This document shows, one piece after another, positions 33,897 through 43,067 of a DNA stretch of 64,000 nucleotides. Each line of letters begins with the position of its first letter. The first letter of the stretch is position 1. The notes under the pieces were generated by a model. That model saw only the letters and a list, made by a program, of their open reading frames with translations. It did no database searches and was not told the DNA's origin. This stretch comes from DAHUXN01 sp963811805 (GTDB taxonomy: Bacteria; Acidobacteriota; Terriglobia; Acidiferrales; UBA7541). The DNA is taken from assembly GCA_963811805.1 (NCBI GenBank), contig CAWESU010000003.1:124001-188000 (forward strand), in the 5' to 3' direction. The position numbers and the translations under genes are program-made.

Positions 33897-34688
33897 ATGG
33901 AAGAGCGGCTGCAGAAAATTATTGCTCGGGCGGGCGTGGCTTCGCGGCGGCACGCCGAGGAGCTGATCTCGTCCGGCCAAGTTGCGGTGAACGGGCAAGT
34001 CATCACCGAGCTGGGCACGAAGGCCGACGCGGAGCGCGACCACATTCGCGTGGCGGGGAAGTTGCTACACGCCAAGGAAACGAAGGTGTACGTCGCGCTC
34101 TATAAGCCTGATGGCGTGGTGGCGACACTGCAGGACCCCGAGGGGCGAAAAACAGTCGCGCATTTTTTGCGCGGCCTGCCGGGGCGCGTTTTTCCCGTGG
34201 GCAGGCTCGAGTATCACGCGTCGGGGCTGATGCTGCTGACCAACGACGGCGAGCTGGCCAATCGCATGATGCGCGCGCGCCAGTTGAGGCAGGAATATTT
34301 GTGCAAAATTGACGGCGCGTTGAGCGATGCGGAAATTCGCGAGGTGGAGCGGAGCGGGCACGTGAAGTTGCAGCGCGCCAAAGGAATGCCGGCGGGCTGG
34401 TGGGAAGTGAGGGCGGGCGGCGTCAGCAAAGATGAATTTCGCCGGACGCTCATCGCCGGCGGACATCACGTCGACAAATTGCGGCGCATAGCGATTGCCA
34501 ATATTGAATTGGGCCCGATGGCGCCGGGCGAGTATCGCCATCTGTCCCGTGAAGAGGTGACGGAGCTGGAGCGCCTCGTAGCGAAAGCGGAGAAGATGGC
34601 GGCCAGCGGCGAGAGGGCCTTTGCCGCAGCGCGTAAACCAGCGGGGCGCGAAAAACGGCGGCGGCCTGCGCGCCGGGCGCGGAAATAG
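33897..34688 (+). CDS. RsuA/RluB-family pseudouridine synthase homologue lacking the catalytic Asp
   Basis: 263 residues. An N-terminal S4 RNA-binding domain (RLQKIIARAGVASRRHAEEL, ISSGQVAVNGQV) is followed by the synthase domain. The family signature GRLDxx[ST]xGLLLLT reads GRLEYHASGLMLLTND here, so the catalytic Asp is Glu105 (codon GAG at 34209) and the following Ser/Thr position is Ala. Asp is invariant in known pseudouridine synthases, so this protein may be inactive, may only bind RNA, or may have unusual chemistry. The basic C-terminal tail (KRRRPARRARK) fits rRNA binding. Confidence 0.85.
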   Translation: MEERLQKIIARAGVASRRHAEELISSGQVAVNGQVITELGTKADAERDHIRVAGKLLHAKETKVYVALYKPDGVVATLQDPEGRKTVAHFLRGLPGRVFPVGRLEYHASGLMLLTNDGELANRMMRARQLRQEYLCKIDGALSDAEIREVERSGHVKLQRAKGMPAGWWEVRAGGVSKDEFRRTLIAGGHHVDKLRRIAIANIELGPMAPGEYRHLSREEVTELERLVAKAEKMAASGERAFAAARKPAGREKRRRPARRARK

Positions 34689-34694
34689 TTGCGC

Positions 34695-35111
34695 ATGGCT
34701 CGCGACGACAAAAATCGCGACGAGATTCGCGAGTTGCTGGAAACCAGCAAGACAATCGCGGTGGTGGGGCTTTCGTCGAGCAGAATGCGGCCGAGCTATG
34801 GCGTGGCCGAGTATATGCAGCGTGCGGGATATAAAATCATTCCCGTCAATCCGAACGAGACGGAGGTCTTGGGCGAGCGGGCGGTAGCGCGGCTGGAAGA
34901 TATTCGCGAAAAAGTGGATATTGTGGACGTGTTTCGCCGGCCGGAATTCGTTCCCGAGATTGCGGAGAGCGCAATCGCGATTGGGGCCAAGGCGCTGTGG
35001 CTGCAGGAAGGCGTGATTCACGAAGCAGCGGCGAAGCGGGCGCGCGACGCGGGCCTGTTTGTGGCGATGGACTTGTGCATTATGAAGGAGCACGCGAAGC
35101 GGTTTCGGTGA
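34695..35111 (+). CDS. CoA-binding protein (YccU-like)
   Basis: 138 residues from the ATG at 34695. Rossmann-like CoA-binding domain: IAVVGLSSSRMRPSYGVAEY, GYKIIPVNPNETEVLGERA, DIVDVFRRPEFVPEIAESAI, KALWLQEGVIHEAAAKRARD and VAMDLCIMKEHAKRF. This is the full single-domain COG1832 protein. Known structures bind CoA, but the physiological role is not defined. It follows the RsuA-like gene by 6 bases and is probably cotranscribed. Confidence 0.87.
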   Translation: MARDDKNRDEIRELLETSKTIAVVGLSSSRMRPSYGVAEYMQRAGYKIIPVNPNETEVLGERAVARLEDIREKVDIVDVFRRPEFVPEIAESAIAIGAKALWLQEGVIHEAAAKRARDAGLFVAMDLCIMKEHAKRFR

Positions 35112-35133
35112 CAGAACGGCAACGGTGAACTAA

Positions 35134-36771
35134 ATGAAACAGACGCGGCGGGAAACGCAAAAAATATCTTGCTGGCCGGCGCTGGCGGTGATTTGCGCTC
35201 TGGCGCTGATCTACAGCGTCGCGGGCGCACAGGTGGCGCAGAATCCCAGGGCCGAGGGCGGCCGCTGGTGGAAAGACGTAAGCTTTCTGGCCGGTGACGA
35301 TTTGCAGGGGCGCATGACCGGGAGCGGAGGGTATCAGGCGGCCGCTGGATACGTGGCGGGGCGATTCAAGGACGAAGGATTGACAGAGGCCGGCACGGTG
35401 GGATTTTTTCAGCCGGTGAAGTTCAAGAGCCTGGAGCTGGACGAGGCGTATTCCTCGGTGGAATTGATTCATGGGAGCGACACGACGGAGTTGACGCTGG
35501 GCAAGGAAGTGATCCTCTCGCCGACGGGCGATTCCGGCGGCGAAATCACCACCGATGCGGTGTTCGTCGGCTACGGAATTTCCGCGCCAGAGGCAAATTA
35601 CAATGATTTTGCCGGCCTCGATTTGCGCGGGAAGATCGCCGTGTATTTGGCAGGCGGTCCGGACACCATCAAGGACCCGTTGCGCGCGCACGAAGAATCT
35701 TCGGGCGAACGCTGGAAAGCGATGAAGGCGGCGGGTGCGATTGGCAGTGCGGCGATATTCAACCCGGTGAATCAGGAAGTGCCGTGGGAGCGAATCGCGG
35801 GGAATCGGCGCCGGCCCGCGCTGCAATTGGCGGAGGCGAGCTTGCGGAGGGATCAGGGGAGGGAGATTTCGCTGTCGATCAATCCGGAGGATGCCGACGT
35901 ATTCTTCGCGGGCTCCGGCCACACCATGGCGGAGATTCTCGCCGACGCCAAAGGGAAGCAGCCGCTGCCGAAGTTTCCGCTGGCGGTGAGAATTCACGCC
36001 AAGGTCAAAGTGAACGAAACGGACATGGAATCGCCGAACGTGGTGGGAGAGCTGGAGGGATCGGATCCCGTACTGAAAAAACAGTTTGTGGTCGTCAGCG
36101 CGCATCTGGACCATCTGGGAATCGGCGCGCCGGTGAACGGAGACGACATTTACAACGGCGCGATGGACAACGCCGCGGGAGTGGCGGCGCTGATTCAAAT
36201 CGCGCGCGATTTTCGTGAATCGAAGGCCAAGCCAAAGCGCTCGGTGATTTTTCTGGCGTTGTGCGGCGAAGAGGAAGGCGAATTGGGCTCGTGGTATTTC
36301 GCCAACCATCCGTCGGTGCCGGCAGAGGGAATCGTGGCGGATATCAATATGGATATGTTCTTGCCGCTCTTCCCGCTCGAATATCTACAGGTGCAGGGGC
36401 TGGATGAATCGACGCTGGGGGGTGACATTCGCGCCGCCGGGCTGGCGGACAGCGTGAAAGTGATCGCCGACGAGCAGCCGGAGGCCAATCGTTTCATTCG
36501 CAGCGATCAGTACAGCTTCGTGCAGAAAGGAATTCCGGCGCTGGCATTCAAGTTCGGCTACGAGAAAGGCTCGCCGCAAGAAAAGACTTTCAACGATTGG
36601 GTGCACACGCATTATCACGAGCCGTCGGACGACACGTACCAGAAGGTGGATCAGGAGGCCGCTGGTAAATTTTGTTATTTGATTTACATGCTGGCGGATC
36701 GCGTGGCGGACGATCCAGCGCGGCCAACGTGGGAGCCCACGAGTTTCTTCCGCAGATTCGCGGCAAAGTAG
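35134..36771 (+). CDS. Secreted M28-family metallopeptidase
   Basis: 545 residues with an N-terminal hydrophobic signal (WPALAVICALALIYSVAGA). A PA domain insert lies around residues 130-260 (VFVGYGISAPEANYNDFAGL, DLRGKIAVYLAGGP). Zinc ligands of family M28 are visible in order: His and Asp in VVSAHLDHLG and GAMDNAAGVAAL, Glu-Glu in ALCGEEEGELGS, Asp in DINMDMF and His in HYHEPSDDTY. This is an exported aminopeptidase or carboxypeptidase acting on short peptides. Confidence 0.92.
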   Translation: MKQTRRETQKISCWPALAVICALALIYSVAGAQVAQNPRAEGGRWWKDVSFLAGDDLQGRMTGSGGYQAAAGYVAGRFKDEGLTEAGTVGFFQPVKFKSLELDEAYSSVELIHGSDTTELTLGKEVILSPTGDSGGEITTDAVFVGYGISAPEANYNDFAGLDLRGKIAVYLAGGPDTIKDPLRAHEESSGERWKAMKAAGAIGSAAIFNPVNQEVPWERIAGNRRRPALQLAEASLRRDQGREISLSINPEDADVFFAGSGHTMAEILADAKGKQPLPKFPLAVRIHAKVKVNETDMESPNVVGELEGSDPVLKKQFVVVSAHLDHLGIGAPVNGDDIYNGAMDNAAGVAALIQIARDFRESKAKPKRSVIFLALCGEEEGELGSWYFANHPSVPAEGIVADINMDMFLPLFPLEYLQVQGLDESTLGGDIRAAGLADSVKVIADEQPEANRFIRSDQYSFVQKGIPALAFKFGYEKGSPQEKTFNDWVHTHYHEPSDDTYQKVDQEAAGKFCYLIYMLADRVADDPARPTWEPTSFFRRFAAK

Positions 36772-36840
36772 GCCTTCGGCAACGGCAGAGGGTCCCTGCT
36801 GGCGAAATCTTCGAATCTTCAGGCGCAAGTCAGCGGCGAG

Positions 36841-37953
36841 TTACCGCAGCGGATAAATTTCCAGGTGGTCGGAGCCCGGTTCGGCGACCGCGATCAGGTG
36901 CGCGTCCGGCGAGACTGCAAAAGAACCGAAAATCAAATCGTGCAGTATGGGAGTCAGGTTTCCATCGGGAATCGAGAGCCACACCAGATCATTGGAGTCC
37001 TTTTCCACGCCGCGCTTCAGCAGCAGGCGATTTTCGTCAGCCCCCCACGCGAAGGTGCCATAGGCGCAGTGAACGGTGATCGCAGTCTGCGGGTGATCGA
37101 GAGAACGGATTTCGAGCGTCTCGCCGTCGACGAAGTATCCGACTTTATCTCCCAAGGGTGAAAGCGAGAGCTGGCCGAGATATGCCGGAAGGTCGGCAAG
37201 CGGCGTGTCCGTTTGGTGAATCAGATCCAAGCGCACCAGCTTGGCGGGCTCGTCGAAAGAATTACTCCGCTCGATGGCCACGGCGCTATTGTGGGCGGCG
37301 TCCCAAGCGACCGCGGTGAAAAGGTGGCCTGGGAAAATCGGACCGCCTTTACCGTGGTGCGGGTGCGTGAGCCCGATCTGGTAGAGCAGGTCGGATTCGT
37401 CGGAGGAAAGCAGATAGACAACGGTCTCGTCATCGGCGAGCCAGGTTGCCTGGACCGCGTCTTCGATGACGCTCGTTTTGGTGCCCTCGACGGCAATTTC
37501 CTTGCCCTGGATGTTCATCAGGTCGACCAGCTTGCTTTCCTGGATGGAGCCCTGGGGATCGGTCAACTCCGCGATGTTCATTTGGACCGTCAGCAGTTCG
37601 CCGCTGGGAGAAAAAGCGATGCGGCGAATCTTGAAGCTGAAGGGAATCTCGGTCTGCACGAGCCGCTGGCCGTCGACGATTTCTTTGCGCTTCTTGCCAT
37701 CGCTGGTAACCGTCCAGATATTGTCGCGTTCGATGGTCGTTTTCTTGAAGCCCAGTTGATGGAAAACGGCGCAGGCGGTGAGGCCGTCGGAGGAAACCGC
37801 AAATGCGCGGCAATCAAGGTCGATGGTGGCGAGCGGCTTCAGCTGAGCGCGAGAGCGCGGCGCCGATACCAGAGCAGCGAGAATCACGGCGAAAAAGAGC
37901 GCGAATCGCAAAATGTTTTGCAGGCGATTTGCCGGCAGGGCACAGCGCGTCAT
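36841..37953 (-). CDS. Secreted beta-propeller-like protein
   Basis: 370 residues with signal sequence (LRFALFFAVILAALVSAPRS). Repeated blade-like strands such as RIAFSPSGELLTVQM, ATWLADDETVVYLLSSDESD, QLSLSPLGDKVGYFVDGETL and GSFAVSPDAHLIAVAEPGSD resemble TolB/WD40-type propellers. No enzyme motif seen. Its ATG overlaps the rarA stop by four bases (ATGA), so it is translated after rarA in the same unit although its function looks unrelated. Confidence 0.7.
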   Translation of the reverse strand: MTRCALPANRLQNILRFALFFAVILAALVSAPRSRAQLKPLATIDLDCRAFAVSSDGLTACAVFHQLGFKKTTIERDNIWTVTSDGKKRKEIVDGQRLVQTEIPFSFKIRRIAFSPSGELLTVQMNIAELTDPQGSIQESKLVDLMNIQGKEIAVEGTKTSVIEDAVQATWLADDETVVYLLSSDESDLLYQIGLTHPHHGKGGPIFPGHLFTAVAWDAAHNSAVAIERSNSFDEPAKLVRLDLIHQTDTPLADLPAYLGQLSLSPLGDKVGYFVDGETLEIRSLDHPQTAITVHCAYGTFAWGADENRLLLKRGVEKDSNDLVWLSIPDGNLTPILHDLIFGSFAVSPDAHLIAVAEPGSDHLEIYPLR

Positions 37954-39341
37954 CGTTTGGAGTCCTTCGCTGGCGTATCCTTATCCTTTTTCGGCTGCTG
38001 ACCTTCCGCCGGTTTTGATTTGATGCGGCGAATCTCTTCCAGGCGCTGGCGAATGCGCGCTTCCAGGCCCTGATCCGTTGGATGGTAATAGACGCGCCCG
38101 GAGAGGCTTTCCGGCAGGCAAGTCATGTCCGTGACTTTTTCCTCGGCGTTGTGCGCGTACTGATAGCCCTTTCCGTATCCCAAATGCTCCATCAATCCGG
38201 TCACCGCGTTTCTCAGATGCAGCGGCACCGGCTCGGCGATGGTGCGTTGCAGGTCCTCGTGAACCGCGCCAAAAGCGGTGTAAACGGCGTTTGATTTGGG
38301 CGCGAGCGAAAGATAAACGGCAGCCTGAGCCAGCGCGAGATGGCCCTCCGGCGCGCCGAGAAAATCGAAGGCATTCATGGCCGCGAGCGTCACTTGCAAG
38401 GCGTTGGGATCGGCGAGGCCAATATCTTCGCTGGCCATGCGCACCAGGCGCCGCGCCAGGTACAGCGGGTCTTCGCCGGAGTCCAGCATTCGCGCCAGCC
38501 AGTAAAGCGCGGCGTCCGGGTCGGAATTGCGCACCGATTTGTGCAGCGCGGAGATGAGATTGAAATGCTCCTCGCCGGCCTTGTCGTAGGGCAGCAGCTT
38601 GCGCTGCAGCACGTCTTCCAGCCGCTCGCGGGTGACCACGCGGCCGCCGTCCGGGGAGGGCTCGGACCCAAGGACCACGGCCTCGAGCGTGTTGTACGCC
38701 GCGCGCGCGTCTCCATTGGCGATTTGCGCGATGCGCTCCAGCACTTCGCCGGGGATTTCGACATTGTCGTTGCCCAGGCCGCGCTCTTTGTCGGCCAGCG
38801 CGCGCTCCAGCAGCGACACGATCTGCTCGCTCGAAAGTGCCTGCAGCACGTAGACCTTCATGCGCGAAAGCAGCGGCGCGATCACTTCGAAAGAAGGATT
38901 TTCCGTCGTCGCGCCGATCAAAAGAATCGTTCCAGCTTCGACCGACGGAAGAAACGCATCCTGCTGCGCCTTGTTGAAGCAGTGAATTTCGTCGACGAAG
39001 ACCACCGTGCGGCGGCCATAGCGCCGCGCGCCCTCCGCCCCGGCCATCACTTGCTTGATTTCCTTGATGCCGGACATCACCGCGCTGAACGGCACAAATT
39101 CCGAGCGCGTGGTTTTGGCAATCAATCGCGCGAGCGTGGTTTTGCCACAGCCGGGGGGCCCCCAAAGCAACATGGAAACGATTTCGTCGTGCTCGATCTG
39201 AATGCGTAGCGGTTTTCCGGGGCCGACGAGCGCTTCCTGGCCCAGCACTTCGTCGAGAGTGCGCGGGCGCATACGGTCGGCGAGCGGGCGCGACCCCTGC
39301 GGCTCGTCTTCTTCGGGCTGGATGGCGCGAAAGAGGTTCAT
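37950..39341 (-). CDS. rarA: Replication-associated recombination protein A (AAA+ ATPase)
   Basis: 463 residues. Clamp-loader-like AAA+ protein that acts at stalled forks. ADRMRPRTLDEVLGQEALVG at the N-terminus, Walker A LLWGPPGCGKTTLARLIA, Walker B VVFVDEIHCFNKAQQDAFLP, sensor 1 IGATTENPSFEV, then the C-terminal oligomerisation region with LYWLARMLDSGEDPLYLARR and the YKYPHxy-like GKGYQYAHN. The Lys/Pro-rich tail (KPAEGQQPKKDKDTPAKDSK) is not conserved. Confidence 0.95.
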   Translation of the reverse strand: MNLFRAIQPEEDEPQGSRPLADRMRPRTLDEVLGQEALVGPGKPLRIQIEHDEIVSMLLWGPPGCGKTTLARLIAKTTRSEFVPFSAVMSGIKEIKQVMAGAEGARRYGRRTVVFVDEIHCFNKAQQDAFLPSVEAGTILLIGATTENPSFEVIAPLLSRMKVYVLQALSSEQIVSLLERALADKERGLGNDNVEIPGEVLERIAQIANGDARAAYNTLEAVVLGSEPSPDGGRVVTRERLEDVLQRKLLPYDKAGEEHFNLISALHKSVRNSDPDAALYWLARMLDSGEDPLYLARRLVRMASEDIGLADPNALQVTLAAMNAFDFLGAPEGHLALAQAAVYLSLAPKSNAVYTAFGAVHEDLQRTIAEPVPLHLRNAVTGLMEHLGYGKGYQYAHNAEEKVTDMTCLPESLSGRVYYHPTDQGLEARIRQRLEEIRRIKSKPAEGQQPKKDKDTPAKDSKR

Positions 39342-39356
39342 GAGTTTTCGTGTGGC

Positions 39357-40217
39357 TTAGGCATTGGCGCGACGCTGGCGCGCGGCTTCGTACAGAACGA
39401 GCGATGCGGCTACGGCTGCGTTCAGCGATTCCACCGGTTCAGCAAGTTGGATGCGGATTCGCGCGTCGGCGCTGCGTTCGATTTCCGACGGCAGGCCCGC
39501 GCCTTCGTTGCCGATGAGCAGCGCAAAAGGCGCGCGAAGGTCAACTTGATCCGGCCGCCGCGCCGCGGGATCTTGCGATGAAGAAGCTGCCAGGATTTGC
39601 AGGCCGGAGACGCGCAATTGCGCCAGCGCAATGGGCGCGGGCATCTCGGCGAGCATCGGCAAACGCAGCGACGAGCCGGCCGACGCGCGCAGCGCCTTCG
39701 GCGAATAGGGATGCGCGGTGCCACGCGTCGCGATGATTCCGGTGGCGCCAAATGCTTCCGCGGAGCGCAGAATTGCGCCAACGTTGCCGGGATCCTGCGC
39801 CGCGACCAGCACCACCACCAGTGAGTCAGACGCATGAAGCAGATTTTCCAGCGTGAACTCCGGCGCGCGCGCCAGCGCCGCGATTCCTTGCGGCATTTCC
39901 GTAGCAGCCACGGAGTCGAAAAGCTTGTCGGTGGTGCGGAGAATTAGCGTGGGACGATCCAGCTCGGGTTGCAACGTGGCCAGATGGCGCTCGCCGGATG
40001 CGCTGGCAAGAATCGCTTCGATTTTCAGCCCGGAGCGCACCGCTTCGGTGACCAGATGCACGCCTTCGAGCGCGATGCGCTTTTCCTCGGGCCGCGACGC
40101 ATGCAGCGCCGCGCGAAACGTCTTCAGCCAATGATTTTCCCGCGAAGTGATGACCGTGCTCGCCGCAGCGCGCGCGGACGACGATTTAGCCGATGCAGTT
40201 CGAGATGGCGCGGCCAT
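39357..40217 (-). CDS. TrmH/SpoU-family RNA 2'-O-methyltransferase
   Basis: 286 residues. N-terminal substrate-binding domain (EEKRIALEGVHLVTEAVRSG) followed by the SPOUT knot: VVVLVAAQDPGNVGAILRSA, ATRGTAHPYSPKALRASAGS, FALLIGNEGAGLP and the signature SLNAAVAASLVLYEA. SAM binds in the knot. Methylates a ribose in rRNA or tRNA; the target cannot be told. The first ~20 residues are Ala/Ser-rich and may not be part of the native protein. It lies 15 bases upstream of rarA and is probably cotranscribed. Confidence 0.9.
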   Translation of the reverse strand: MAAPSRTASAKSSSARAAASTVITSRENHWLKTFRAALHASRPEEKRIALEGVHLVTEAVRSGLKIEAILASASGERHLATLQPELDRPTLILRTTDKLFDSVAATEMPQGIAALARAPEFTLENLLHASDSLVVVLVAAQDPGNVGAILRSAEAFGATGIIATRGTAHPYSPKALRASAGSSLRLPMLAEMPAPIALAQLRVSGLQILAASSSQDPAARRPDQVDLRAPFALLIGNEGAGLPSEIERSADARIRIQLAEPVESLNAAVAASLVLYEAARQRRANA

Positions 40218-40504
40218 TGCTCTGGCAGCCTAGCAGACCCCGCCGCGCTTCGCCAAGCGCCAGAGAAGCTTGTTGCAGGTCCGTTTCCGACGATCCCAAC
40301 TTATCAACAATTATCTGGCGCATGATTGCGGGATTGCTTCAGGATTAGCTCAGTCGTAAGATGCGCACCATCTGCGCGGGGCGGAACAAGGGATGCACGA
40401 CCTGGATGCCACGCTCTGCGGTCTTTCGTCGTTGGCCATAAAGTTGACGTTGCGCAGGCGACAGGTTCGGCCTTTTCTTCGCGGTAATCTTTGGAGGATC
40501 GCTG

Positions 40505-40918
40505 ATGAACTACCTACGTCTTGCTCTCGCGGCCCTTGGTGGCTTCGCGGCCTATTTTGTTCTTGGAGGGCTCACTTTTGCGGTTCCCTGGTTCCGAAAC
40601 GAGTTTCTCAAATATCCTGCTGTTTATCGTCCGAAAGAGGGACAAATGAGCCACATGCCGGCCGGAATGGTCGCCATGTTTGTGGCCATGGTGGCCCTTG
40701 TGGTGCTATATGCGCTGTTGTATCGCGGCGGCTCGGGCCTCTTCGAAGGGGCGCGCTTCGGCGCCCTGATCGCGTTGTTCTTTGCCTGTACCTTTGTTGT
40801 ACACAATTATGTGAATCTCAACATCGGACTCAAATTGACCCTGCAACAGTTGATTGCATATTCCATTGAATGGATATTAGTGGGAATCATCATCGGCCTG
40901 ATCTACAAACCGGCATAA
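40505..40918 (+). CDS. Hypothetical integral membrane protein
   Basis: 137 residues, start fixed by GGAGGAT before the ATG. Four predicted helices: LRLALAALGGFAAYFVLGGL, MVAMFVAMVALVVLYALLYR, FGALIALFFACTFVVHNYVN and LIAYSIEWILVGIIIGLIY. Between the first two is FRNEFLKYPAVYRPKEGQMS. The same pattern of four helices is shared with small proteins annotated DUF1761 or hypothetical; I cannot assign it firmly. No operon partner. Confidence 0.6.
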   Translation: MNYLRLALAALGGFAAYFVLGGLTFAVPWFRNEFLKYPAVYRPKEGQMSHMPAGMVAMFVAMVALVVLYALLYRGGSGLFEGARFGALIALFFACTFVVHNYVNLNIGLKLTLQQLIAYSIEWILVGIIIGLIYKPA

Positions 40919-41222
40919 ATGCCGCAGACGCGAAATCTCAGGAGCCTTCCGCTATGCGACTGACCGCCCACTCGGACTTACTCTGTTCTGGGTAGTCTCG
41001 CTCGCGGTCGTTCTACACCGCATTCGCAACCCGCCCTTTCGTTGGTACGCGGTTTACCTCGCCCTACCTCGTGTGCACAACCTGGTGGGGGCGTCGTGTT
41101 TGGCAACTCAGTCGCGGCTTATCCAAGACGGTCGATACCTAAGGTTTGTCAATTCGCAAGGTGGTGTTCCTCTTCCTGCGAGTAGAATCGGCATCCTAGA
41201 GGAGCGATAGGATCAAGGGAAA
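40919..41222. other. Intergenic stretch without recognisable features
   Basis: No gene, clear promoter or inverted repeat found. It may hold the promoter for the glycosyltransferase-like gene. Confidence 0.5.
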
Positions 41223-42584
41223 GTGCACACGACATTTACGTCCGGACCGAGCTGGACGCGCGCGGGACGACGGTTCGAGTGGCAACGCAGATTCGTGCGT
41301 GCCTTCCGTCGGGCGTTCCTCTCGTTGCCTCTCATCATTGTGGTGGCGTTTTGCGGGCGTGGAATCTACGCCTGGAGCCAGGAACGCCAGCTTCCCTCAA
41401 ACGTTCGCGACTGGGCTCCGTTTTTTCAGGAAACCGGGAACATCGCGCAGGCGCTCGCGCAAGGCAAAGGCTTCAGCGACGTGTATCGACAGGGCACCGG
41501 GCCGACCGCTTGGCTCACACCCGTATATCCGTTGCTCCTGGCGGGCATCTTCCGCGTCTTCGGTATTTTCACCGGCGCGTCGTTTCTCGTTGCCGTCACG
41601 CTGAACATCGTCTTCTCGGCAGCCACCTGCGTGCCCATTTTTTATGCCGGTCGAAGAATCGCCGGCGCGGGAGTAGGCGCGACAGCCAGCTGGATGTGGG
41701 CCGCTTACCCCAACGCGATGATCGTTCCGTTCTGGTGGATTTGGGACACATGCCTCACAACGTTGCTGGCAGCCCTGATCTTCTGGTTCACCCTGAAGCT
41801 CGCGGAAACGCAGCGCTGGCGCGACTGGTGCCTTTACGGCCTGCTGTGGGGTTTTGCGCTCATGACCAACCCGGCGCTCGCGTCGCTGCTGCCATTCATG
41901 CTCGCATGGGCGATTTATCGCGCGCGCCCTGCGCGCCGGCGCGGAATGGCGCTGGTTGGCCTCGCCGTGCTCATGACGGCTTTGTGCTGCACACCGTGGA
42001 CTGTGCGCAACTACGCTGTTTTCCATCGTTTCGTGCCGCTGCGTTCGGCTTTCCCGTTCGCTCTCTGGCTGGCTCACAACCCAGTGTGGGATCCGCACGC
42101 GCCGTGGTATTGGCGGGTGACGGCCTACGAGCAAACCAATGATTACAAGAGGATGGGCGAGAACGCCTTCATGCAGCAGAAGTGGAACGACGCGACGAAG
42201 TTTATACGAACCCACCCGGCGCTCGAGCTGGGTTTGTTCCAGAGGCGATTTGTGGCCTTCTGGGCGGGACTTCCCGCGCCCTTCGAGAGTTTTGCCGCGG
42301 CCAAATCGCTGGGCACCCGAATCGTCATCTTGGTGAATTTTTTCGTCGCGCTGGGCACGCTGGCCGGACTGGTGGCCGCATGGATTCGTTGGCGGCGCTA
42401 TGCCTTCTTGTTGTCGGCGTTTCCGCTCGTCTTCCCGTGGATTTACTATGCGACGCAGCCGTACCTGCGCTACCGCCTGCCAATCGATCCGGTTCTGATG
42501 CTGTTGACCGCGATCGCTCTCCATTCGCTCAGCCGAAAAGCAAAGCCCGCACCCACGACAGAAGAAGCGCCCCCGCGCCCCTAG
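41223..42584 (+). CDS. Glycosyltransferase family 39-like membrane protein
   Basis: 453 residues from a GTG start. About ten predicted helices. The first extracytoplasmic loop contains RDWAPFFQETGNIAQALAQG with acidic residues, and PVYPLLLAGIFRVFGIFTGA follows, the pattern of ArnT/PMT-type lipid-phosphosugar transferases (GT-C fold). The C-terminal FPWIYYATQPYLRYRLPIDP also fits: the Tyr-x-x-x-Pro arrangement recurs in this group. It would transfer a sugar from a polyprenyl-phosphate carrier outside the membrane. Acceptor unknown. Confidence 0.75.
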   Translation: MHTTFTSGPSWTRAGRRFEWQRRFVRAFRRAFLSLPLIIVVAFCGRGIYAWSQERQLPSNVRDWAPFFQETGNIAQALAQGKGFSDVYRQGTGPTAWLTPVYPLLLAGIFRVFGIFTGASFLVAVTLNIVFSAATCVPIFYAGRRIAGAGVGATASWMWAAYPNAMIVPFWWIWDTCLTTLLAALIFWFTLKLAETQRWRDWCLYGLLWGFALMTNPALASLLPFMLAWAIYRARPARRRGMALVGLAVLMTALCCTPWTVRNYAVFHRFVPLRSAFPFALWLAHNPVWDPHAPWYWRVTAYEQTNDYKRMGENAFMQQKWNDATKFIRTHPALELGLFQRRFVAFWAGLPAPFESFAAAKSLGTRIVILVNFFVALGTLAGLVAAWIRWRRYAFLLSAFPLVFPWIYYATQPYLRYRLPIDPVLMLLTAIALHSLSRKAKPAPTTEEAPPRP

Positions 42585-42706
42585 CTTTCGGCAACGGTCC
42601 AATCGGAGGGAAGTCCTATGCAACCTCTTGCGCTATTTCCGCAGAATGATGCAGCTTCCAGAGGCGGTCTATCACGCTAAATCCTTTGGAAACAGGGAAA
42701 CAGGAT

Positions 42707-42722
42707 TGGCTACCGGCTTGCT
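42707..42722 (+). promoter_or_regulatory. Sigma54-type promoter of the PEP-CTERM gene
   Basis: TGGC-N7-TTGC matches the -24/-12 consensus exactly in spacing. An AATCCT/AGGATT inverted repeat surrounding a tandem GGAAACAG (42680-42707) abuts it and could bind an enhancer-type activator. PEP-CTERM/exosortase systems are known to be linked to a sigma54-dependent two-component pair (PrsK/PrsR). Confidence 0.6.
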
Positions 42723-43067
42723 AGCGCCATAACAGGGGTTTTCCATTCACACGGCCATTCGTTAATCTCTACGTGCCTGTTTCCGGAATCAGCGCGAAGA
42801 ATTGAGGAGGCCGCATGTACAAGGCCGTAAGGTTCTTGCTGGCGTCAACGGCTCTGGTGATTTTGGCGGGCTCGGGAATGTTCTGCTCCCTCGCGGCAGC
42901 CAACACTGTCACAATCGGAGTTGGCAACGGAGCAAACGCTTTTCCATTTTACGGGACTGTCTACTCCGGAGAATATCAGCAGGTCTACAGTTCTTCCCTT
43001 TTTTCCGGACCGGTGGACATAACGGGCATCACATTTTTCTGTGCCACTTGTAGTGCTCCCCGCTAAT

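Noticed and set aside
40338..40380. tRNA-like text (GGATTAGCTCAGTCG)
   Set aside because: It resembles a D-arm but no acceptor stem, anticodon arm or T-arm can be formed around it.
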